64,000 nucleotides of DNA from Agrobacterium tumefaciens (GTDB taxonomy: Bacteria; Pseudomonadota; Alphaproteobacteria; Rhizobiales; Rhizobiaceae), in contig NZ_CP072308.1 of NCBI RefSeq assembly GCF_017726655.1, positions 1,798,001 through 1,862,000 of the forward strand, read 5' to 3'. Position 1 is the stretch's first letter, and each line of letters begins with the position of its first letter. A model generated the notes under the pieces. The model saw only the letters and a program-made list of their open reading frames with translations. It had not been told where the DNA came from and searched no databases. Positions 47,154 through 57,604 of this stretch are shown here, piece by piece. The position numbers and the translations under genes are program-made.

Positions 47154-47788
47154 GCTACCGGCTTTTGCATGTCGCGGATAAATCCGTTCTTTTCGTCATG
47201 GCTGCTTCCGCCGAATACGGCCCTCACCTCCAGGCACGGATTGCCCCACTGATGACCGGCGTTGGCCCGGTCGAAGCGGCAAGTTCAGTGACGGCGGTTC
47301 TTGCCGGCCTCGATGCCGCGGATCACCTGCCCGATCTTGTCGTCTCGCTCGGCTCTGCCGGGTCGCGAACGCTGGAGCAAACGGGCATCTATCAGGCGGT
47401 GTCGGTGTCCTACCGCGATATGGATGCGTCCGCCTTCGGTTTCGAGAAGGGGCGTACGCCGTTTCTGGACCTGCCAGTCGAGGTGCCATTACCACTGCGA
47501 ATCCCCGATGTTGCGGAGGCAAGGCTTTCCACCGGCGCCAACGTTGTTTCCGGTGCCGCCTACGGTTTGGTCGACGCCGATATGGTGGACATGGAGACGT
47601 TTGCGGTTTTGCGCGCCTGCCAGCGCTACGGCGTTCCGCTCGTCGCTCTGCGTGGCATTTCCGATGGCAAGTCGGATGTGAAGCATGTCGATGACTGGAC
47701 GGAATATCTTGATATCATCGATGAAAAGCTGGCGGAGGTTGTCGAGCGCCTGTCGCGGGCCATCAAGGACGGCTCGATCGCCCTTTAA
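47150..47788 (+). CDS. 5'-methylthioadenosine/S-adenosylhomocysteine nucleosidase-like protein
   Basis: A 212-residue PNP_UDP phosphorylase-superfamily protein. 'PLMTGVGPVEAASSV', 'VDADMVDMETFAVLRACQRYGVPLVALRGISDG' carry the purine- and ribose-binding Glu and the catalytic Asp. It is slightly short for MtnN (about 230) and lacks part of the N-terminus, so a related nucleosidase is possible. Confidence 0.85.
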   Translation: MSYRLLHVADKSVLFVMAASAEYGPHLQARIAPLMTGVGPVEAASSVTAVLAGLDAADHLPDLVVSLGSAGSRTLEQTGIYQAVSVSYRDMDASAFGFEKGRTPFLDLPVEVPLPLRIPDVAEARLSTGANVVSGAAYGLVDADMVDMETFAVLRACQRYGVPLVALRGISDGKSDVKHVDDWTEYLDIIDEKLAEVVERLSRAIKDGSIAL

Positions 47789-47870
47789 ACCTTGCGATTT
47801 TCGCAAATTTCCGCCCATTGCCGCTCCCATGCGGGTTGCCTAAAGCCGTCATTTTCTTTAAAGGCTCGCC

Positions 47871-49448
47871 ATGACCCAGATAGCCCATCCCGACAGCATT
47901 CTCATCATCGATTTCGGCAGCCAGGTGACGCAGCTGATTGCGCGCCGCATCCGCGAAGCCGGGGTCTATTGCGAAATCCATCCGTTTCAGAACGCCGCAG
48001 AGGCTTTCGAGAAGCTTCAGCCGAAGGGCGTAATCTTCTCGGGCGGCCCGGCATCGGTTACGGCGGAAGGCAGCCCGCGCGCACCGCAGGCAGTGTTCGA
48101 CAGCAAGGTTCCGATCCTTGGCATCTGCTATGGCCAGCAAACTCTCTGCACGCAGCTCGGCGGCGTGGTCGAAGGTGGGCATGCGGCGGAATTTGGCCGT
48201 GCCGATATCGACATCAAGAAAGCGAGCCCTCTATTCGACGGCTTCTGGGAACAGGGCAAGAGCTATCCCGTCTGGATGAGCCATGGCGACCGCGTGACGA
48301 AGCTGCCTGATGGTTTCGAGGTCATCGCGACGTCAGAGAACGCGCCTTTCGCCATCGCAGCGGATGAGACCCGGCACTATTATTCCACCATGTTCCACCC
48401 GGAAGTGGTGCACACGCCCGATGGCGGCAAGCTGCTCTCCAACTTCGTGCATAAGATCGTCGGCCTCAAATCCGACTGGACGATGGCGGCCTATCGCGCC
48501 GAGATGATCCGCAAGATCCGCGAGCAGGTCGGCACTGGTCGCGTGCTCTGTGCATTGTCCGGCGGCGTCGATTCCTCGGTTGCAGCTATCCTCATCCACG
48601 AGGCGATCGGCGACCAGCTGACCTGCGTTTACGTTGACCACGGCCTGATGCGGCTTGGCGAAAGCGAGCAGGTCGTCGGCATGTTCCGTGACCACTACAA
48701 TATTCCGCTCGTTCACGTCGATGCGTCCGACCTATTCCTCGGCGAACTCTCTGGCGTTTCCGATCCTGAGGTAAAGCGCAAGACGATCGGCCGCCTGTTC
48801 ATCGAAGTGTTCGAGGCCGAAGCGGCCAAGATCGCTGCCGATGGCAAGGGTGCACCAAAGTTCCTGGCACAGGGGACGCTGTACCCCGACGTCATCGAAA
48901 GTGTTTCCTTCTCCGGTGGCCCCTCCGTCACCATCAAGAGCCACCACAATGTCGGCGGCCTTCCCGAGCGCATGAACATGCAGCTTGTGGAACCGCTGCG
49001 CGAGCTCTTCAAGGACGAAGTCCGTGCGCTCGGCCGCGAACTCGGCCTGCCGGAAAGCTTCATCGGTCGCCACCCCTTCCCCGGTCCGGGTCTTGCAATC
49101 CGCTGCCCCGGCGCGATCACGCGCGAGAAGCTCGATATTCTGCGCAAGGCGGATGCGATTTATCTCGATGAAATCCGCAAGGCGGGTCTCTACGACACCA
49201 TTTGGCAGGCCTTTGCCGTGCTTCTGCCGGTGCAGACCGTAGGCGTCATGGGTGACTATCGCACGTATGACTTCGTCTGCGCCCTGCGCGCAGTGACCTC
49301 GGTAGACGGCATGACCGCCGATTTCTATCCCTACGACATGAATTTCCTCGGCCGTGCGGCAACCCGCATCATCAACGAAGTGCGCGGCATCAACCGCGTC
49401 GTTTACGACGTGACAAGCAAGCCGCCTGGCACGATCGAGTGGGAATAG
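47871..49448 (+). CDS. guaA: GMP synthase (glutamine-hydrolysing)
   Basis: A 525-residue enzyme converting XMP to GMP. The glutaminase domain (1-200) has the nucleophile in '[16 protein letters not shown]' and His/Glu in '[10 protein letters not shown]'; the ATP-pyrophosphatase P-loop is '[13 protein letters not shown]'; the C-terminal dimer domain ends '[10 protein letters not shown]'. Terminated at 49512-49540. Confidence 0.98.
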   Translation: MTQIAHPDSILIIDFGSQVTQLIARRIREAGVYCEIHPFQNAAEAFEKLQPKGVIFSGGPASVTAEGSPRAPQAVFDSKVPILGICYGQQTLCTQLGGVVEGGHAAEFGRADIDIKKASPLFDGFWEQGKSYPVWMSHGDRVTKLPDGFEVIATSENAPFAIAADETRHYYSTMFHPEVVHTPDGGKLLSNFVHKIVGLKSDWTMAAYRAEMIRKIREQVGTGRVLCALSGGVDSSVAAILIHEAIGDQLTCVYVDHGLMRLGESEQVVGMFRDHYNIPLVHVDASDLFLGELSGVSDPEVKRKTIGRLFIEVFEAEAAKIAADGKGAPKFLAQGTLYPDVIESVSFSGGPSVTIKSHHNVGGLPERMNMQLVEPLRELFKDEVRALGRELGLPESFIGRHPFPGPGLAIRCPGAITREKLDILRKADAIYLDEIRKAGLYDTIWQAFAVLLPVQTVGVMGDYRTYDFVCALRAVTSVDGMTADFYPYDMNFLGRAATRIINEVRGINRVVYDVTSKPPGTIEWE

Positions 49449-49511
49449 GGGCTACATCGACACGGTTGATGTGGTCCCTCAATATGAAGCGTCAAACCTC
49501 GCTTTAAAGAC

Positions 49512-49540
49512 AACGCCGCGACTGGTTCGCGGCGTTTCTG
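49512..49540 (+). terminator. guaA terminator
   Basis: Perfect 10-bp stem AACGCCGCGA (49512-49521) / TCGCGGCGTT (49527-49536), loop CTGGT, then TCTG. Confidence 0.8.
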
Positions 49541-49684
49541 TTCTGCTTGGCGAGGTGAAACATCTGGGGATTGAGGCCACCGAAAGATCGCAATTGCACA
49601 CGCCCGCCGAGGGTCATAAGCGGCAGTCGCAGATCACTTCAATGCACCGAGCATCGCGAAAGCTCCCCGCGCGCCTTGCAAGTG

Positions 49685-50596
49685 TCACTTCACGAAGCCA
49701 TTCCTGATCAGGAAGTCGATCGCTACCTCTTTCGGCGATTCGCCGCCAAGCTCAACGCGCGCGTTCAGTTCCTGCAACGCTTTAAGGTCAAGCGCAGCGA
49801 ATACGGGCTTCAGAAGTTGCTCAATGTAAGGGTGTTTTTTTAGAACGTCTTCGCGAATGATCGGCGCGGGTTGATAGACCGATTGCGCGTGCTTGTCATC
49901 CTCCATCACAACAAGATCGGAACGAGAGATGCCGCCATCCGTGCCATGAACCATTGCCGCATTGGCGTTGTCCGTCCGGTTTACTGCCGCGGCAATGGTG
50001 GACGCAGTATTCCCGTCGGAAGCAGTGGCCAGCTGATCAGACTTGAGGGTAAAGCCGTATGCGGTCTGAAAGGCCGGTAATCCTGCGGCCGAATGAATGA
50101 ACTCCGATGAAGCCGCAACAACCACTGCTCCGCCCTTGGCGACGAATCTGCCGAAGTCGGACAAAGTCTTTAGCTCGTTCTTGTCGGCAACATCCTTGCG
50201 CAACGCAATAGCCCAAGCCCTGTTCGCAGGGGATGGCGTCAGCCAGACGATCTTGTTGGCGTCATAATCCAGTCTCTTCGCTTCCTCATACGCAGTCGAA
50301 GCGCCTTTCCAGAGCGGATCGTCCGCCCTGGAAAAAAAGAACGCGGCGTTGCCGGTATATTCGGGGTAGATGTCGATCTCTCCCGCGATCATCGCCTTGC
50401 GTAGAACTGGAGTGGTTCCAAGGCGAAGACGATATGTGGTTTCGATCTTGTTATGCTTGAGGACGGCGAGGATGATGTTGCCGAGAACGGCGCTCTCCTC
50501 ATCAATCTTCGACGAGACCACCACTTGGCACTGCGCAACGGTAGCTGAAAAGGCAATCGCAAGTCCTGCCGCTGTCAACATCATCAAGCGTTTCAT
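49685..50596 (-). CDS. Orphan glycine betaine/choline-type ABC binding protein (OsmF/OpuCC-like)
   Basis: A 303-residue exported binding protein (signal about 1-23, 'LTAAGLAIAFSATVAQ'). 'VVVSSKIDEESAVLGNIILAVLKHNKIETTYRLRLGTTPVLRKAMIAGEIDIYPEYTGN' is the QAT-family betaine-binding opening. The choline-type aromatic residues are not easy to assign. No permease or ATPase lies nearby, so it is an orphan that must use a transporter elsewhere. Convergent with guaA. Confidence 0.85.
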   Translation of the reverse strand: MKRLMMLTAAGLAIAFSATVAQCQVVVSSKIDEESAVLGNIILAVLKHNKIETTYRLRLGTTPVLRKAMIAGEIDIYPEYTGNAAFFFSRADDPLWKGASTAYEEAKRLDYDANKIVWLTPSPANRAWAIALRKDVADKNELKTLSDFGRFVAKGGAVVVAASSEFIHSAAGLPAFQTAYGFTLKSDQLATASDGNTASTIAAAVNRTDNANAAMVHGTDGGISRSDLVVMEDDKHAQSVYQPAPIIREDVLKKHPYIEQLLKPVFAALDLKALQELNARVELGGESPKEVAIDFLIRNGFVK

Positions 50597-50669
50597 ACAT
50601 GGTTCTCCATACCTCAGCGCCCTTCAGATGAAATTGTCACTGCAATCCCGGCAGAACACGAAATGACGG

Positions 50670-51713
50670 TCAGCTGCCATCTCGCGTCCGTGCCCCCTTG
50701 CCCATGACAAGAGGCATCAGCACCGAAAGAAATAACAGTCTGATCACATGGTGAGAGCCGACATAGGCCGTATCTGCATGCATCATGACGGCCATCGCCG
50801 CCATTGTTTCGAGGCCGCCGGGGGAATAAGCGATCATGACGGCGTTGAGGGGAACGCCCGTGACAGATGCGATGAACCAGGCGATGCTGCCGGCGATCAC
50901 CATGACGGCAATGGTAACCACGAAACCCGCAAGGAAGCCTTTCCGCACCTCCAGCAGCGAAACATTGGAGAAGCGTGTGCCGATCAGGCAGCCAATCAGG
51001 ACATAGACCGGCAGGCTGAGCCATGTCGGCACGCCGCCCTCGGTGAGGCCGGTAATGTGCGTGCTGATGGAAATCGCAACGCCGCCCAGCAACAGCGCCG
51101 CCGGGAACTTCCAGCGCAGGAAAAGCCAGCCGGTTACCAGGGAGGCCACAATGGTGAGGCCGAGAGTGAGAAGGTCCATTGGCGGCTTCGTCAGCAGGGG
51201 CTCGGTACTGACGAGATCGAAATATTCGACGATCAGCGGCACCGAAAGTGTGAGCGCCAACACGCGCACGCTTTGCACAATGCTGACGGTCGCAAGGTCG
51301 CTTTTCGTTTCTGCGCCAAGGCTGATGATATAGCTGAGATGACCGGGAGAGGCGCCGAGCATCGCGGTCGTCCGGTCGTAGCCGAAACCGTAATGCAATA
51401 TCCAATAGGCCACGTAAAGCATGATGACGACGGCAACGAGCACGACAACGAAGCTCAGCGGCCATGTCTTCGCGGCGTCAAGCACCGAAGGCGTGACGCT
51501 CGTTCCCATGGAAATGCCGACGACGACAAAACAGGCGTTGCGGATGGCGACGGGAATTCCAAGTTTCACGCCAGCAAGGCCGGTCAGCGTCACCGCAAGC
51601 GCCGGCCCCGACAGAAACGGGGCAGGAACACCGAGAAGGCTGGCAAGCAGGGCGCCGATGCTGCCAACGAGGGCGGTGAGCGCAAAAGTGTGAAATTCAG
51701 GCTTAATGATCAT
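50670..51713 (-). CDS. AbrB family (DUF1 membrane AbrB) transporter-like protein
   Basis: A 347-residue membrane protein with about ten hydrophobic segments and the internal duplication of the membrane AbrB family: 'LSGPALAVTLTGLAGVKLGIP...MLGASPGHLSYIISLGAE' and 'IGCLIGTRFS...MIAYSPGGLETMAAMAVMMHAD' have paired GASPG/YSPGG motifs. It is often mis-called ammonia monooxygenase. The substrate is unknown. The start is uncertain (ATG 51713 or GTG 51758; neither has a clear ribosome site). Confidence 0.8.
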   Translation of the reverse strand: MIIKPEFHTFALTALVGSIGALLASLLGVPAPFLSGPALAVTLTGLAGVKLGIPVAIRNACFVVVGISMGTSVTPSVLDAAKTWPLSFVVVLVAVVIMLYVAYWILHYGFGYDRTTAMLGASPGHLSYIISLGAETKSDLATVSIVQSVRVLALTLSVPLIVEYFDLVSTEPLLTKPPMDLLTLGLTIVASLVTGWLFLRWKFPAALLLGGVAISISTHITGLTEGGVPTWLSLPVYVLIGCLIGTRFSNVSLLEVRKGFLAGFVVTIAVMVIAGSIAWFIASVTGVPLNAVMIAYSPGGLETMAAMAVMMHADTAYVGSHHVIRLLFLSVLMPLVMGKGARTRDGS

Positions 51714-51867
51714 TGCGGCATTGGTTGGTTGCTTTGAAAAGCTCCACACCAGATGCACACGCTTCGCATCGCCGCGTCAACCTGCCGGGCGAGAAATAGT
51801 CGATTTCACGCGTGTCCCATAAATGGCAACGGCGTTAGGGATCAAACGCCGTCGCGTTCTCAATTCA

Positions 51868-52851
51868 CTAGCCGTTACCGATGATGATCCCGGCCGCGAG
51901 CACCAGTGAGCCACCGAGGACGACCTGAAACACCGCGCGCAGGAAGGGTGTTTCCATGAAACGGTTCTGGATGAAGGCGATGGCCCAGAGTTCCACAAAA
52001 ACGACGATGGCTGCAATGGCTGTTGCGGTCCAGAAATGGGGAATGAGATAGGGCAATGCATGACCAAGGCCACCGACAGCCGTCATAATGCCCGATGCAA
52101 GACCCCGCTTCAGCGGCGATCCACGTCCTGAAAGCTTGCCATCATCGTGGGCGGCTTCCGTAAAGCCCATGGAGATACCGGCACCGACGGAAGCGGAAAG
52201 ACCGATGAGGAAGGTCTGCCATGTATCCTGCGTAGCGAATGCCGCCGCGAAGATCGGCGCCAGCGTCGAGACGGAGCCGTCCATCAGTCCGGCGAGACCA
52301 GGCTGAATATACGTCAGGAGAAACTGCCGCTTGGCGGTTTCCTCCTCTTCCGTCCGCCCGTTTTCATCAAGGTGTTTTTCCTCCAGCATATGGGCGATAT
52401 CTTCGTGGCCCCGTTCAGCCTCCGCCAGATCGCCGAGGAGCTTGCGCGTCGAGGCGTCGGTCGTACGCTTGACCGCTTCGTCATAAAACCGGATGGCCTG
52501 CGCTTCCATCAATTCCGCCTGGGCCCTGATCTTGTCGAGCGACAAGTTCTTCACCAGCCAATCCGGTGCGCGTTCATAAAAACCGCGCACATGTTCACGG
52601 CGGATCAGCGGTATCGTCTCGCCAAAACGCTCGCGATGCATGTCGATCAGGACATTCCGGTGCTGCTGCTCGACCTCTGCCATATCGTCGAAGACTTTGG
52701 CCGATTGCGGATACTGGCCGCGAAGATGATCGGCATAGGACCGGTAGATCCGGGAATCATCCTCTTCCGAGGAGATGGCAAGGGCGAGAATCTCCTGCTC
52801 GCTCAGGGAGGAAAAGGGGCGTTTGGAAAGAGAGAAAAGACTACGGAACAT
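51868..52851 (-). CDS. mbfA: Membrane-bound ferritin-like iron exporter MbfA
   Basis: A 327-residue protein fusing an N-terminal ferritin-like diiron domain (about 15-170, 'EEDDSRIYRSYADHL', 'MAEVEQQHRNVLIDMH', 'DLAEAERGHEDIAHMLEE') to a C-terminal VIT/CCC1-type membrane domain ('GLMDGSVSTLAPIFAAAFATQDTWQTFLIGLSASVGAGISMGFTEAA'). MbfA exports iron and protects Agrobacterium and Bradyrhizobium against iron and peroxide. Start ATG 52851 with GAGGT. A perfect Irr box lies 12 bp upstream. Confidence 0.93.
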   Translation of the reverse strand: MFRSLFSLSKRPFSSLSEQEILALAISSEEDDSRIYRSYADHLRGQYPQSAKVFDDMAEVEQQHRNVLIDMHRERFGETIPLIRREHVRGFYERAPDWLVKNLSLDKIRAQAELMEAQAIRFYDEAVKRTTDASTRKLLGDLAEAERGHEDIAHMLEEKHLDENGRTEEEETAKRQFLLTYIQPGLAGLMDGSVSTLAPIFAAAFATQDTWQTFLIGLSASVGAGISMGFTEAAHDDGKLSGRGSPLKRGLASGIMTAVGGLGHALPYLIPHFWTATAIAAIVVFVELWAIAFIQNRFMETPFLRAVFQVVLGGSLVLAAGIIIGNG

Positions 52852-52862
52852 CGCGGGACCTC

Positions 52863-52879
52863 TTTAGAATAATTCTAAA
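52863..52879 (-). promoter_or_regulatory. Perfect Irr box (ICE) at the mbfA promoter
   Basis: TTTAGAA-TAA-TTCTAAA, a perfect 17-bp palindrome identical to the iron control element, 12 bp before the mbfA start. Irr, active in low iron, should block mbfA here. Confidence 0.9.
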
Positions 52880-52909
52880 TACATCCGACTTACATCAGGA
52901 TCAAGACAT

Positions 52910-52926
52910 TTTAGAATTATTCCAAA
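52910..52926 (+). promoter_or_regulatory. Second Irr box between mbfA and the haemoglobin gene
   Basis: TTTAGAA-TTA-TTCCAAA has one mismatch to the consensus. Its centre is 47 bp from the first box and it lies 63 bp before the haemoglobin start, the right place for an operator of the divergent gene. Confidence 0.75.
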
Positions 52927-52988
52927 AGACGATAGGTCGCATTGCAGCCGACGTTGTCGGGGTATAAATCCGGTTGAAAGGAAAAACG

Positions 52989-53462
52989 ATGCAGCAACAG
53001 ATCACAGGGCGTGCCGCCCATCATGCCGACATCAAGCAGAAGGCCGAAAAGGCGATGGCTGATATCGGCGTCGATGCCGCCTTCATTAGCCTGCTCGTGG
53101 AGACATTTTACAGCCGTGTTCTTGAACATCCCACGTTAGGCCCCGTGTTCGATGCGCGGCTTGCCGGACGCTGGCCGGAACACATGGCCAGAATGAAGCA
53201 ATTTTGGATGGCGGTTGCTTTCAAAGACGGTCATTACGGGGGCAAACCGGTGCAGGCGCATCTGGGCGTAAAGGGCATGTCCGCTGAGCTTTTTCCGCGG
53301 TGGCTCGCGCTGTTTTCAGCCACGCTTGATGATATCGCGCCCAGCAAAGAGGCTCATGACTGGTTTATGGAAACGGCAGAGCGCATCGCGAAAAGCCTGA
53401 CGCTTTCACTGTTTTATAATCCTGCGCTTGACGACCCTGCCTTGAAGCCGGTCACGCCATAG
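52989..53462 (+). CDS. Group III truncated haemoglobin
   Basis: A 157-residue globin of the trHbP/group 3 kind. 'ISLLVETFYSRVLEHPTLGPVFDARLAGRWPEHMARMKQFWMAVAFKDGHYGGKPVQAHLGV' contains the B/C-helix Phe-Tyr, the Trp of helix E and the proximal His in 'AHLGV'. These proteins bind O2 or NO. Start ATG 52989 after AAAGGA. It is divergent from mbfA with two Irr boxes in the 137 bp spacer. Confidence 0.88.
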   Translation: MQQQITGRAAHHADIKQKAEKAMADIGVDAAFISLLVETFYSRVLEHPTLGPVFDARLAGRWPEHMARMKQFWMAVAFKDGHYGGKPVQAHLGVKGMSAELFPRWLALFSATLDDIAPSKEAHDWFMETAERIAKSLTLSLFYNPALDDPALKPVTP

Positions 53463-53611
53463 CCGACGTCGCACGACCAACCAAAAATGCGCGCTCAAAC
53501 CAACACCTGTCAGCCTCGCGAGAGATCATGCAGGTCCTAAACATTCCCCTTGCTGATCACTGTGATACATGTTTAGTAGCCGGCGGGAGGCGTACCGTGC
53601 GGTTCGCCTGA

Positions 53612-54742
<1,131 letters not shown>

Positions 54743-54749
54743 TCCGCGA

Positions 54750-55844
54750 TCATTTACTGACGATCTTTAGACGGTCATCCTGCATCTGCCGGGTGGCCGT
54801 TTTGTTTGACGAGACCAGCTTCCACACCTCCCTCTCACGCCAGTCAACCGGGCTCATTCCGGTCACGCGGCGAAATTCGCGGTTGAAGTTCGACTTCGTC
54901 TGAAAGCCGGACGAGAACATGACCGCCGTCACCGATTGCTGCGTTTCCTCGAGAAGCCGGCAGGCTTCTCGGATGCGCAGCTGGTTGACATATTGCGAGA
55001 CATTGATGCCGAGCAAGCGGTTGATCGCACCGGATATCTGCCGGCTTGGCAGGCCAAGGCGCCGTGCAAGCCGGGACAGGTTGAGGTTCTCGTCGCGGTA
55101 AAGCGCGTGCGCCTCCATCAAACGGTCGATCCTTGCGACGATGTCCCTGTCCTGTTCGGATGGTTCTGCCGGCGGCGACAAATCAGAAACCGGCTCCGCG
55201 GCCGCTTGCGGCGCTTTGCTTTTACCGGCGAGAGCAGCCATGAGGCCGATCAACAGCAGTCCAAAAAGATTGGCGTTGCTGACGAGGGCTGCGACATTTT
55301 CGCCCCGCGCCCACTGGAAATCAAAAAACACCAGCAGATCGAAAAGAGCGGAAACGCAAAGGGCAACAGCGGCGATGATCAGCGCCCGATGCGCCGAGCC
55401 AACGTTGGCGAATTGCGCCTCATCAAGCCCATCCGGGCCCTTCCTCCCCAGAAGAAGGAGCGCGACGGCATGGCCGACAAAGAGGACGATCAGGGCGAGG
55501 TCAATCGCAGCGGGAAGGGTAAATTCCAGCACGACGATCAACAATGGCGACACGAGCAGACTGGCGAGCATCGTTCTGCGGCTTTCGGTCCCCGCCCCAA
55601 TCAATCCGCGAAAGGCGATGTAGACGAGCGGCGGCAGGCAGGCGGCAAGTATCGGCAGAACATAACGTATTTCGCTGATACCGTACCCCCAGCGCAGGCC
55701 GACAAGGATGGACTGGACGGCACAAAGCATGATCAGCGCCAGAAAGGCCCGGTTGGCCCGCACATCGTCTCCGCTTCGCAGGAAGACGATGAACATGACG
55801 ATCAGCAGAAGCGCCACGACAAAAGGCAGCGGAATGAACAGCAC
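54750..55844 (-). CDS. Membrane-anchored AraC family regulator, GTG start
   Basis: A 364-residue regulator with about seven hydrophobic segments in residues 1-210 and a C-terminal AraC HTH (about 265-355: 'NLSRLARRLGLPSRQISGAINRLLGINVSQYVNQLRIREACRLLEE', 'FSSGFQTKSNFNREFRRVTGMSPVDWR'). A cytoplasmic linker separates them. Such proteins may sense membrane or periplasmic signals. GTG 55844 follows AAGGGA. It is divergent from the hydrolase gene, its likely target. Confidence 0.85.
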   Translation of the reverse strand: MLFIPLPFVVALLLIVMFIVFLRSGDDVRANRAFLALIMLCAVQSILVGLRWGYGISEIRYVLPILAACLPPLVYIAFRGLIGAGTESRRTMLASLLVSPLLIVVLEFTLPAAIDLALIVLFVGHAVALLLLGRKGPDGLDEAQFANVGSAHRALIIAAVALCVSALFDLLVFFDFQWARGENVAALVSNANLFGLLLIGLMAALAGKSKAPQAAAEPVSDLSPPAEPSEQDRDIVARIDRLMEAHALYRDENLNLSRLARRLGLPSRQISGAINRLLGINVSQYVNQLRIREACRLLEETQQSVTAVMFSSGFQTKSNFNREFRRVTGMSPVDWREREVWKLVSSNKTATRQMQDDRLKIVSK

Positions 55845-55988
55845 GGATCAATATCCCTTAAGGCAAAGGCACTCCTGCCTTTCATGGACCAGATCGCGTT
55901 TCTGTACGACCTGAAACACGATCAAGGACGCGTCTACGCGCAAAAACTAAGAGATGTTGATGGCACTTGCAAACCGGAGACACTTTCC

Positions 55989-57062
55989 ATGACGCCGAAA
56001 ATGACGCTTGCCGCCATCCTCCTCAATCTCGCTTTCCTGCCGCCGGCTTTCGCCTCCGACGATGTCGGGCTGGCGGACATCGCTGTTCCCTCGACCGCTC
56101 GTGGCAAGGATCTCGATGTCCAGATCTGGTATCCGGCCGCGGGCGACGGAACAGCTGGCCATTCCGGTGATAATCGGATCTTCCAAGGCGCTCCCGTACA
56201 AAAAGGCGCATCGATAAAGGAGGGGCGGTTTCCCGTCGTGCTGATTTCACACGGATCGGGATCGCGCGCGGAAGGCATGGCCTGGATCGCCGCAAAGCTT
56301 GCGAGCGAAGGTTTCATTGTCGTCGGGCCTAATCATCCCGGTACGACCAGCGGCGATTCCACGCCCGCGGATACGCCGAAAATCTGGGAGCGAACCGACG
56401 ATCTCTCCACCATCCTCACCGCCCTCACGACACGGGGAAGATGGTCGAGCGTAATAGACCCCAGCCGGGTCGGCGTTCTCGGCTTTTCACTGGGCGGCAG
56501 CACCGCCATGGAGATTGCCGGCGCTCGCGCCGATCTTGGCGCCTATGTCCGATATTGTGAAGACAATGCCGCGATGATGGATTGCCAGTGGTTTGCTGGC
56601 GGACTGGGTTACCAGAACGACGAACCGGTCAACGTGCCGAAGCTTGATCTGCGATCTCTGGACAAAGCCCGTTTCGAGCAGCAGAACCGCGACACGCGTA
56701 TCCGCTCCGCCGTACTCGTCGATCCCGGTCTGGCATTGGCCTTCAAACAGGAGAGCTTGCGGAAGGTCGACATTCCGCTGACCTTCATCAATCTTGGCAG
56801 CAAGGGAAAAATTCCGGCGGCTGTGCTGGCGGACAAGCTCGCGGAGGATGTGCCCGGCGCCATCTACCATCGAGTGGACGGGGCAAACCACTTCAGCTTC
56901 CTGCCGCTGTGCAAGCCCGATGCGGATGCGTTTCTCAAATCCGTCGGCGAGCGCGATCCGATCTGCGAACCGGCCGGGCCGCGAGACCGTGCCGATATCC
57001 ACGCAGAACTCGAGAAGATCATCATTGACGCCTTCAACCGGACGGTGAAGCCGGAGCGATAG
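55989..57062 (+). CDS. Exported alpha/beta hydrolase (dienelactone hydrolase-like)
   Basis: A 357-residue secreted hydrolase. Signal about 1-22 ('LAAILLNLAFLPPAFAS'), then the alpha/beta fold with 'PVVLISHGSGSRAEGM', nucleophile Ser in 'VGVLGFSLGGSTAMEIAGA' and catalytic His in 'VDGANHFSFLPLCKP'. Cysteines in 'RYCEDNAAMMDCQWF' may form a disulfide. The substrate is unknown (platelet-activating-factor acetylhydrolase-like). The frame is open far upstream but that part is antisense to the AraC gene. Confidence 0.85.
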   Translation: MTPKMTLAAILLNLAFLPPAFASDDVGLADIAVPSTARGKDLDVQIWYPAAGDGTAGHSGDNRIFQGAPVQKGASIKEGRFPVVLISHGSGSRAEGMAWIAAKLASEGFIVVGPNHPGTTSGDSTPADTPKIWERTDDLSTILTALTTRGRWSSVIDPSRVGVLGFSLGGSTAMEIAGARADLGAYVRYCEDNAAMMDCQWFAGGLGYQNDEPVNVPKLDLRSLDKARFEQQNRDTRIRSAVLVDPGLALAFKQESLRKVDIPLTFINLGSKGKIPAAVLADKLAEDVPGAIYHRVDGANHFSFLPLCKPDADAFLKSVGERDPICEPAGPRDRADIHAELEKIIIDAFNRTVKPER

Positions 57063-57067
57063 AGGCC

Positions 57068-57586
57068 TTAGCCGATCCGTTTGTAAAACAGGGTCGTGCC
57101 GCAATAGCGGCCATCGGGAAACAGGGCGTAGTCAGGGATAACGCCCACCCGTTCCCAACCGAGGCGAGGATAAATCGCCTCGGCATCGCTGCCCGTGGCC
57201 GTATCCAGCACCAGAAGGCTGCGGCCACGCTTCGCCGCTTCTTCTTCCACCCTTTGCATGAGCTTGCGTGCGAGGCCGAGACCACGTGCCGAGGGATGCA
57301 CGAGAAGCTTCATGAGATCGCCGCGATGCGGTTGATTGGGTTTGGAAGCGAAACCCACCTGCACGGTGCCCACCACCTGGCCCTCCACTTCAGCGACCAC
57401 ATGGATGGTGCTGCCTTCCGTCACATTTTCCGCGACCGATCGCCAGAAAGGCTCCGCATCCTGCGGCGAAAAAGGCAACATGAAGCCGACGGACGCGCCG
57501 CCATTCACGCAGGCGGCGAGGACGTCGCAAAGCTCAGGCAGGGCATCGATCGTCTGTTGCCCGTTCAACACGCGGATGGTTGCCAT
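57068..57586 (-). CDS. GNAT family N-acetyltransferase
   Basis: A 172-residue GNAT. The acetyl-CoA loop is 'LMKLLVHPSARGLGLARKLMQRVEEEAAKRGRSLLVLDTATGSDAEAIYPRLGWERVGVIPDYA'. The substrate is unknown. It lies 18 bp after the XRE-cupin gene and is probably its co-transcribed partner; this regulator-plus-GNAT pairing is common in proteobacteria. Confidence 0.88.
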   Translation of the reverse strand: MATIRVLNGQQTIDALPELCDVLAACVNGGASVGFMLPFSPQDAEPFWRSVAENVTEGSTIHVVAEVEGQVVGTVQVGFASKPNQPHRGDLMKLLVHPSARGLGLARKLMQRVEEEAAKRGRSLLVLDTATGSDAEAIYPRLGWERVGVIPDYALFPDGRYCGTTLFYKRIG

Positions 57587-57604
57587 GAATACTCCTTCGG
57601 TAAA

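Noticed and set aside
47789..47870. Guanine riboswitch before guaA
   Set aside because: No conserved three-way-junction core could be recognised in this 82 bp spacer.
50670..51713. Ammonia monooxygenase
   Set aside because: The AbrB membrane family is sometimes labelled so, but the copper enzyme's features are absent; paired GASPG/YSPGG repeats indicate a transporter-like protein.
54936..55988. Long N-terminal extension of the alpha/beta hydrolase
   Set aside because: The frame is open but antisense to the AraC regulator, with low-complexity charged sequence. The signal peptide at 55989 marks the real start.
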